Part shown: positions 1-9,300 of the stretch, one piece after another | Position numbering within the stretch: the first letter of the stretch is position 1 | Layout: the number at the start of each line of letters is the position of its first letter | DNA from: Acanthaster planci | Taxonomy: Eukaryota > Echinodermata > Asteroidea > Valvatida > Acanthasteridae | Reading direction: 5' to 3' | Assembly (NCBI RefSeq): GCF_001949145.1 | Contig: NW_019091575.1 | Location: forward strand, 246,301 to 261,238 | Length of the DNA: 14,938 bases | The notes under the pieces: generated by a model | Database searches by the model: none | What the model was told of the DNA's origin: nothing | What the model saw: only the letters and a program-made list of their open reading frames with translations | Translations under genes and position numbers: made by a program

Positions 1-225
1 CATAAAACCGACACCGTGCGAAGCGCTGTGGATATGTTGATTTTCAGATTTTTGGGGCATAGGCTAGTGGCATCTCTGATTAATGATACATATACATGTA
101 TATATCCTAGGGTCATTCAAGTACTTGTACATGTATGATGAACTGCATGTACATTACGTACGTATTATGTTCAGGTGATTGGCTTTGAGCTGAATAACTT
201 TTGCTTTGCCTTCATGTATGCACAG
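1..225 (+). other. 3' end of an upstream intron of the CC2D1 gene
   Basis: No coding segment matching the family is visible here. The stretch is AT-rich and holds several overlapping TGTACA/ACATGTA palindromes around 88-165. It ends in a pyrimidine-rich tract (about 198-215) and the acceptor CACAG at 221-225. The exon with the first half of this DM14 domain must lie upstream of position 1. Confidence 0.75.
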
Positions 226-313
226 CAATTTGATTCTGTGATCAGTGCCATTGAGCAAGGAGAGGAAGTGGATTTAAGTGGCATGCCTCCACCACCCTCA
301 TCAGCTTTACAAG
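226..313 (+). CDS. CC2D1A: Exon a: C-terminal half of a DM14 domain
   Basis: Residues 1-30 of the fragment, beginning QFDSVISAIEQGEEVDLSGM and ending in a proline run (PPPPSSALQ). The pattern F-D-x-V/M-I followed by G-x-x-VDLS-x-MPPPP is the second half of a DM14 repeat, so the helix-rich first half is on an upstream exon. The acceptor is CACAG at 221-225 and the donor is CAAG|GTCAGT after 313. The exon ends in phase 1, and its last G joins GT of the next exon to give glycine. By comparison with the four-repeat vertebrate protein this is probably the second DM14, which is an inference. Confidence 0.88.
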
Positions 314-3300
314 GTCAGTACACAATTCCCCTCAAGTCTCCTTAATGTCTATCACACAATGTGTACGTTCATTTTACACTGTACAGTTGATTCTCGTTAT
401 TAAGAGGGCCTTGGGACTTACTAAATTAGCGTGTATTAACCAGACTTCATCTTACGCGAAAGCTGCCGTCCTGCTCAACATAATCACCAATCGACCATAG
501 GTAAAGCTTACATGTGTACAAGTATGCATAACTTGGTTTAACGCTTTCTCATTGGTAAGCGGTAAGAGACGCCGTAAAAATTGAGATCCTCAGCCCGCTT
601 TTCAGCTATTATTCTCAGCCCACGTCGAGCGAACACGGTGAAAGAAGGCAGACCCTGGCTCTTGTATATATGGTGATTGGCCTTTGTGTGTTGCCAAGAA
701 ATGAAAAGGCCGAATTTGCATCATAATCACTTGCTTCACAATAGTCCCCACTTTGAAAAGAGGCAACAGGAATGTGGAAGCATGAGTAGAGCCGTATGCC
801 ATTGAACAATGAGCCTTTTCACCATGTAATTCAAAGCGTCCATAGCACGCAGGGCCACAAACTGAGAATTTGCGGTTTGGCAGGTGGCCTTCGTGGCCAA
901 GCGAGGCTGGAATTCTCGTAGTCGGCTTTCAGAAAAAAGTCCCGGCGTTAAGGGGTTAAAGGCTCGTACTGTTTGTTAAATAAATTTCAAAAAGTTGTTT
1001 ATGAAAGTGAGATACAGTTTAATGCATAAAGACTTGTAATAAAGAATAGTTATAAAATGTAAGAACGGAGGAAGCGGAATTTCCACCAGTCATGTCAGTT
1101 GGGAGCGACACATCCCTGTACATCCATATGTACGTAATGTAAGTACATTAACATCTTAGTTGGTAACTAACACCAGAGCTGCGCATGGTGCACGTAAGAA
1201 TGGGAGGAAACCAGCTATTGCTGGTGTGGACAGCAGAGGAGGAATATCGGATTTTACTTTAGAAAGGCGTGTGGGTCTTGTGAAAAATTATTAGCGAGGG
1301 ATACACTTTTTTCTTCAAAACTTGTTGTTATTTTCATAAATATTTTTGGACTAAAAACCATGGTTTAGTCAGGATTTTCTTAAATTTAGAATTAATAGAA
1401 ATGTCAAAATCAGAAGGAGTGATATTTTCTTGTTACGATGGGGAGCAAGTAACAATTTTTTGACGCGGGTGGGCAGGTTTTTGGGCCGGATGTTTGGTTA
1501 CGGAACACGATTTTTATTAGTTTCCTGGGGGACTTTGGTCTTGGGGAATTTTGGGGGGCGGGGGAATCAAACGAAAGATTTCTTTTGTTCAACACTGGCC
1601 TAAATACCGTAGCACTTTTGGTGGCACTCGCTTGTGTTCAGGTGGTAGGAGAGCCGCCACACAGGATTTCTGTGTTGGGTACCGGACTGCAAATGCCCAC
1701 TGTTTGTTTCTCTTGCAATACCGGACACAAACGGCTTGATTCGGTGAGGGAAATTCGCAGCGCTGTTCTACTGTACACGCATGAATTACAGAGGCGCCTT
1801 TCAAAATTGAATGGTCTGGCTGATTGACAAGTTACCTTCAAAAAAGCTTGTGCTAAAAAGACAGATAACAATAGATTTGCACTCAGCCGGTGCGCAAAAA
1901 AAGGCTTGTCTTAACCGAAATTTCGTAACATTCAAGCTCATATTAGGCATTTTTTCCCTCATAGGAATGTGCACAATTCAGTCTGGACTGGCAAATATGC
2001 TCATCTGAACCGGAGTCTTGTCTTACCCAAGCTCATATTTACAAGAGTCGATTGTATTTGGTTTGTTACTGATCTGTAACTGATTACGGTAATACTGTAA
2101 TTTTCAGAATATAAATAGGTTGATTCTCACTCTGAAAAGTGTCCCTGGGGCTTATATTCCTGGCGGCTTGCACGGCAACATTTGATAAATGAAATCAGTC
2201 ACTAATTGCTGTTCCAGCCAGTCATGAAAACAGCACGGCACTCCGGGGATAAGACAGTCATGTTTTCATTGGTTGCTATATGTTTGCTCTACTCACGTGT
2301 TGTAAATAACCAGTGCAGAGGCACTGAATAGAATTGCAAATGGACTTACTGTAAGTACCATTCACACCTCACAAATCATTTGATGTGTGTGTTCATTTCT
2401 GTCTGGTTTATGGTTGTGTAATCTATGGTGTTTATTATTTCACTAGTCATTTGGTGACTGTTAAAAAAGAACAAAAAGAACTGCTACATGGCCCACCCAG
2501 CAAAGACACTAATCCAGCCCGCCAAAATTGGTAATTTTGAGGTCTTGGGAAAGTTTAGGTTTAACCACTTCCTGCCGGGGACTCCAGTTTTGGGCACCGT
2601 GTGTTTATACGCAGAGCTAGGGTGCCCGGTTTCGGACAAAAGAGCTGGTTTGTGTAACAAAAGACTGTACTCGGAACAAAGGACCTGCTGCTGGGAATTG
2701 CCATCATTTTTCGACTTCCATTTTTCGAAGGTAATGCAGCACTGTTTTGAAACACTAAACCATAGCGCGCCCGCAGAGTAGCACCGTGGACAAAAGTGCT
2801 TAAGGGCCCCACTGATGAGCGACACAGCACCGCTGCTCGCTAATCCAGCTGCGTATGGAAAGACGCTACTGGTATTCACTGGAAAAAAGGAAATTACCCA
2901 ACACCACACAATTCTGGGCTTTCTTTTATACAGGGCTGCAGGGCTCGGCTGAATACTTGGGTATCAGTGAAGGTTGCCTGTCAGATTAGAGTAGCCACCA
3001 GAGAGTCGTTCGTGTGGGTGTAAATGTCCGGTAAATGAACACATGAATTTTTGAAGAATTTTGAAAACGGACAATCTTGAAAAAGTCCCGCCATCACATC
3101 CCACTCAAGATAAATCCACCGGCAGGAAGTGGTTAATCGCAACACTCCTTTGCACACTGCTTACACTTGAAGATTACGTACCCAAAAGTGGCACGGACCC
3201 TAACGTTGGGCACTTGGAATTGTTGCCTCTAATGCTGGTGTGTTATTGGAGCATTATTTACCAGCAATTTCAGAAAGGGTAAATGCAATCAAACTCCAAA

Positions 3301-6300
3301 TATTCTGATTCATAAATGTCTATTTCATTTACCTGCTTCAAAGTTCCGCTGACATTTTATTTTGGCCCAATTTTCTGATTTTTTTCTGATTTGCTAAATG
3401 AAATCTCAAAATGCACCCCAAATTAAGTTTTAACAATTTTTTGTTGGGCATGTGAGTGGAGGTAATTATGATTTACTAGAATTTATCAATTTTAAAGAAC
3501 TTCTGAAATGTTTTTATGGGATTTTGTGAGACTGTTTTAAGGTTGCCAGGTTAGGGGACACTCAGCTGAATTCTTGCCAAATTACCAGATGCTGATGTGT
3601 TTAAATTTTGGATGAAATTCCTTGACACAGAAATTGCTCACAAAGGTTCAGAAGCCTGTATCATGAAGGCAGTGCAGCCATTTGCAAAGTTTAGGACCAC
3701 CTTTATGAAAATGCATCAGCCTGAAGAAAAACCAAACCTAAACCAACCAATCATGGCAACTGATGTTCACCTTCAATGTGTAACCTTATTGTCTTAGTTA
3801 ACAGCTATTTGACTATATTTCCATGAACAGACTAATATTTAGTGTGACCTTTTTTATTTATGATTACTTAGACTGGCTTTTTGTACCTTTGCTACCTTAC
3901 AGACATAATGTCATACAAGAATTGCCTTTGCAACAAAATTCATGCAAATGGGCTCATTACACGACTCCGAGGTTATCACCACTGTAAAAAATCTTATGTA
4001 ATCATTCAATGAAACAATGTCATGCAGGCCCAGTGACAGAAATTCCAGGTGGTCTTAAATTTTTGCAAATGACTGTAGTACCAGTATTTAACCAAGTGGA
4101 TTTGAAGTTTTTCAACAAAGGTTGGGCAGCACTTTATGTAGAAAGTCCGATGAATGTTGAAGTGTGCCACATTATACTCTACATGTACAAGGGCTTCAGC
4201 AGTGCAGCACGTGCGATGACTTATGTGGTTAGACATCATTGGCTCCGCAGTGTAGCTTGCACGCCGTGTGGCAAATACGTCGACTTTAAATCTTAATTTG
4301 CAGATTTTTGCTTGGTGCAGCTTATACTCAGCGCGGCCTGTATTCCAAAAATTATGGTACGCCAACTTTGGCACTGCATCCACTTCTAATGGATTCATTT
4401 CCATACTGCAAGTGGATGCAGTTTGTTGCAACTTTGTCATACTAATGAATCAGATAACAAGTGTTTCAATGATGTAATGAAGTTATCCCCTGTCAATCAC
4501 AACTCATATCATAAAAATTGGGATGACTTGTAATGAAATGATGACAACACTGAAGTATGTCGTGTGATTCTTCCCTCTTTGACATTGGTTGTTTCCTTAC
4601 TTTCTTCTTATTCAATAGTAAATTAAAATAAAGTTCTTAACCAATTGCATCAGTGACTACTTTAAGGAAAGAGGTACACAAACACAAAGTCATGTATCAA
4701 CTGAATATACAGGTAAGCAGCCTCTGTTTCTCATAGGTACATCTGCATTAGTCCCTCCACCCAAACAGCAGAAGATACAAGCACCTGTCATTGATGTGGT
4801 TGCACCAGGAGGACAGAGTGAAGCCACAGCATCAGATGCAGAGCCTTCTATGCCTAGTACACCACTGGAGGCCTTACAGCAACGACATGATACGTACAAG
4901 GCACTGCTAGATAAAGCCACAACAGAAGGCAATGCCAGCAAGTGTAGGAGATTGGGAAGGATTGTCAAGGCATGCCACCTCTTTTGTCAGGCTCATTTAA
5001 GTTGAATGGATAAGATATTTACTACGCATTATCAAGAAATCTACCTGGTTTACTTTTTTAACAGTGGTAATGGACCTTTCCCATGAAATATGCAAATTAG
5101 GCAGGTGCATGCGTACCACTACTGCTTGTTGGCAACCATGGCCATGAACATTGTCAGCAGTGTAGGAGAGCTGCTGTAACTATAACCTGGCACATTGAAG
5201 GTCAATCAAAACAGTATTACAGCCTTTGTCCGATACTTCTGCACACTTTTTTTGAAACTAAGTGAAATTTTCAGTGTCCTGAGGTTGGAAAGTAACAATT
5301 CCTTGTCTTTAAGTTTGACGCTCATGTCAAACTATACTTGCACAGAAAGGACTTGTACGTGCTCATAGTTGTATGCGCATGGAGATTTGTATTGTTATGT
5401 CATAGATTTAAGCAACTTTGCCAACCAATGGTAGTTATTTGCGTGCACCTGCCTTATTTGCATATTTCATGGAAAATGTCCATTACCTTTTCTAGTTTCT
5501 ACGATAGAATTTAGGAATACACTGTATGTTAGTATTTATCAGCACAAGGGTATACATATTGTACCTTACAATAGATTTAGGTCAAAGATGATTTGTTCTT
5601 AATGAGTTTATGGACAGTCAGATAGGAGGTTCATTCTATATAACATATCTCAAAATTTGTCAAGATGGGAAGCAGCCTTTGGCTCTGATGAAAAATTTTA
5701 TATTAAATTACCCATGATATTCACTACTTGTTCACTACTTGATAGTCCAAATCTTTCCTTAGTTTTGTGAGCTGGTTAATATATATATTGTGCAATTTTT
5801 GTAAAATATCAGAACTATCAGGAGGCCATCAAGAAGGAAAGGGCCGGTAAACCTGTTGATTATGAGGAGCTTGCGACTTTGCCTGGATTTTCACCTATCC
5901 CACCAAGAGGGAGCATTTCCAAGTCCCAAGGTCAGCCATCCCCAGGTCAGCCATCCCCAGGTCAGCCGTCCCCAGGTCAGCCATCCCCAGGTCAGCCATC
6001 CCCAGGTCAGCCATCCCCAGGTCAGCCATCTGGTGCATCATCTCAGCCAGCTACAGCTGCTGCATCAGCCAGGCCTGCTCTTACAAGACCCCCCTCAGGT
6101 GCATGCCCAGAATAATGAGTGCATAGTCTTAGAAATCTAGAATTCCTGTCAGCTCAACATTTGAAGGTCTAATTAGCCTTTCTGTCCATACTGCATTACA
6201 TTGCTGTTGTGTCCAGATACATTATCAGGTTGTCTTTCATACTTCAGTCTTCAAACTGCAATTTTTCTGTCCAAACATGCCTAGAAATATTTGGGATACT

Positions 6301-9300
6301 TGTACTTGGATTTGTTTAACAATCATTGGAGCTGAGTGCTTTTGGGAATCTGGCTCCATGTATATGAACTACTTATTTTTTCAGTATAATCTGATTCATA
6401 TGACCATTGAAGTGAGGCACCACATGCAAACTTGAGTTTGACATTTTTCCTATGACTATCTTCACAAATAGAATGAGTTTGAATTTACAGAAGTGAAAAA
6501 AGTTAGATCCAAGTTAAAAGTCATTCTCTATTAATTTTGCTTTCAAGGGGAAAAAATTGGTTTACTTCTTTGTACAGTTGCTTTGCTAGTTTTTTTGTTA
6601 ATGTGCTTGATGCAGAGTGTTTCCTTGACTATTTGAACTGATATCAGAGGATCATTTTTCTAGTCTCTTGTGAATTAGCCATAAATTACTTGTGAATTAG
6701 CCATAAATTAATGTGAACATTTTGGAGAGTACTTGGGTTTGAAAACATGTCAGCACTGTGATGACTCATGCTCAACTGTCTTACGTTATTTCAATCTTGG
6801 ATCTTTCACTAATGCTACTATTTGAAGCAGCTTGGGATTCTTTAAACATCATATCCATTGCAAAACCTTGGCATGAAATCAATATCAGAAATAATCTGTC
6901 GTAACTTTCAGTCAAAGAAGCCCAGAATCTAAAGAACCTGAGGATACTCACACAGAGGCAGAAGCAGTATAAGACACTAGCCTTACAAGCCAAGAAGGAA
7001 GGAGATATGGGTGAAGCCATGAGACTCCTCAAACTAGCAAAGGTATATAAACATGCACATGAAATCACTGGTGTACTTGAAACCCTTTTGATATAAGGCA
7101 GTGTTCTCTATTCCTCATAACATGTTAGTAGACTCATAGTTTAAGCCAGTAATGAAGAATTGAATATTGTTGTGCAAGGGTTGCATCTAGAGCTATAAGA
7201 ACTGTCAGCAAGGGTTTGATTCTCACATTTGCTTACTAAGGGGATATCAAAGGGCAAGCTTTGTGGGCCACATGAAAAAAGAGACTGTTTATTATGTTGA
7301 TCATAGCTTGTAGAAATTGTGGAGTACATTGTTAAGCTTTTAAAGGGAATCCTAGTTTTCATCCTTCTGGTGAAAAAGGAAGTGCAACTGCAGTTCCTTT
7401 GAGTTTGATACATGCAGTACATTTTGGTTGTCTTGTTGAGTGATTGAGTCTTTTGGGCCTCATTTCTACATTTGTTTATTTGTGATTGGCAGGGCTTTGA
7501 TTCTATGATAACAGCGAGTGAGAATGGTCTACCTGTCAATATGGAATCTGTAAGTTCAGTAACAACTCCCTGTCCTCTTATCATGTATTGTTGTTAATCT
7601 TTCATGTGTCATTGGCACATAAAGTACTGATTGTGTGGTTCTTATTAGACAGTAATCTTTCATGTGTCATTGGCACATAAAGTACTGATTGTGGGGTTCT
7701 TATTAGACAGTAATCTTTCATGTGTCATTGGCACATAAAGTACTGATTGTGTGGTTCTTATTAGACATTAATCTTTCATGTGTCATTGGCACATAAAGTA
7801 CTGATTGTGTGGTTCTTATTAGACATTGATAAATTCCTCAGTTTACTCATTTCTGTTGGTTGAGAGACTTTGTCATGGATGGTGATTGAAAAATCTACCT
7901 ACTGGTCTCAAACACTTTTCTGAAATTTGTGTTACGGTTTCACTCTTATTTTTATGGATTTGAACCATTATACATGACTCACTGACCTAATAATTACGAG
8001 ACAGGCATGCGCATTACAACCAGTAAGTCTGTACGTGTATAGAGCCAAAACTTCACCCATGCCAGCACCGCTGCATTCTGTACCCCATTGAATGTCATAT
8101 CCCAATGTCCACGTAAGGTGATTGTAGTAACTGCATGAGGGAGGCATGTGCCATATATGTGTATATGTATGTGTACATGGGTGGCTTGAAGGGTGTTTCA
8201 TAATAAGGTTAATTTCATGGACAATATTGTGGGAAAAATATTAATTTTTGATTGGACTTTCGGGCAATGGGGATGGAAGTGTGATCTAGCAATTTTGAAC
8301 AAGTAGGTTTGAGATAAGCTTGGGTTCCTGCCTCTGATAAAGGGCCTCGTCATCAGCCTAGCCCTTTATTGTCTCCATTATTGTTTCCATCCGATGTTTA
8401 ATCAATTTTTTATTCAGGAATCTTGAAATTAAATCTCTAATCTAAAACCAACTAGGTACATTTTGTTAGGAGGTGTATTTCTGTAGAAAAAGACCACTTG
8501 TACTGTCATCTGTTAAGTTCCCACACTTAATTTAATTTCTGCTTATCCTGTTACCATGCCCTCTTTTTAGATACCACCTTCTCCAACTCAGCAGCAGTTT
8601 TCAGTTGAAGATGAGAGAGAAAGAATGATATGTGACCCACCAGCAGGTGAAGAATTGTCAGCAGAAGTACTTGCTGACAGCAAACAGCTCTATGCCCGTC
8701 TGATGGCCACCCTTAACAAACAAATTCAGGTTGATATCATGTTTAAAATATTTTGCCAGTGAACTTAAGGGGCACTTACTGTTGCCGGAACGTAGCCATG
8801 TTTAGTCCCATTTCCAATGACCAAATTTCTTTCTATGTGTTGAAGTAAAATTTACCTTGAGATACATGATGAATGTTATAACAAACTCTGTGGAATCCAT
8901 TGTAGCACATGCTCAGACTGATGTTCATGCTCAAAGATGATATTTGCACTTGCCTTTTGGCAGTGAAATATGTTATCTGAGATATTGCCACTTAATGTGG
9001 CAATAAATTTTGTATGGAAATAAGAGCATTTGAAATGTCCATTGGAGCACACATTGACTGCTGAAGCTATTGTGTTAACTGAGCCATCTAATTAATCATA
9101 AGCAAATTCTCTGACATGACAAATGTGTGTGGGCAGCATTGTGTCGTTCCCATATAAATGCATGCAGTGTGCATATGAAGCCATCATGTGAACAGAACCA
9201 AACTTATCATTGAGAAGTAGAAAACTTTGCTGGAGATACAATTATGTACAAGTTTTTCTGCTCTCAGAACTGTTGTCCTGTGGATGATGGCCATCAAAGC

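Larger units (their letters stand above)
314..4736 (+). other. Intron 1 (4.4 kb), carrying mobile-element relics
   Basis: By far the longest intron. Composition is uneven: 1440-1780 and 2500-2950 are distinctly richer in G+C and CpG than the AT-rich remainder, as expected of inserted sequence. It holds a TTAA-flanked inverted-repeat element (2565-3132), a related orphan end (941-959) and a 13-bp-stem hairpin (4373-4422). Short open frames occur on both strands, the longest about 140 codons on the minus strand at 2484-2909 and 4006-4440. Their translations show no family I recognise. The acceptor is CTCATAG before 4737. Confidence 0.8.

Noticed and set aside
2484-2909. 141-codon minus-strand open frame
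   Set aside because: It crosses the left terminus of the TTAA element and shows no recognisable domain or transposase motif, with no splice-linked continuation. Probably chance in GC-rich sequence.
4006-4440. 144-codon minus-strand open frame in intron 1
   Set aside because: The translation is rich in C, H and Y without any motif I recognise, and it covers the hairpin at 4373-4422. No evidence of a gene.
4970-5005. Continuation of exon b to a TGA as a short isoform end
   Set aside because: The 11 extra residues (ACHLFCQAHLS) interrupt a conserved DM14 that resumes perfectly at 5813. Considered intron read-through, not the normal end.
6099-6113. Exon c running on to the TAA at about 6112 as the gene's end
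   Set aside because: A GT donor follows CCTCAG and the next DM14 resumes in phase at 6912, so the gene continues.
7141-7584. 147-codon minus-strand open frame
   Set aside because: It lies antisense to the confirmed exon e and has no family resemblance; treated as a chance open frame.
8337-8369. Hairpin ATAAAGGGC/GCCCTTTAT as a terminator or RNA element
   Set aside because: Only nine pairs with a 15-nt loop in a eukaryotic intron; bacterial-type termination does not apply and there is no other support.
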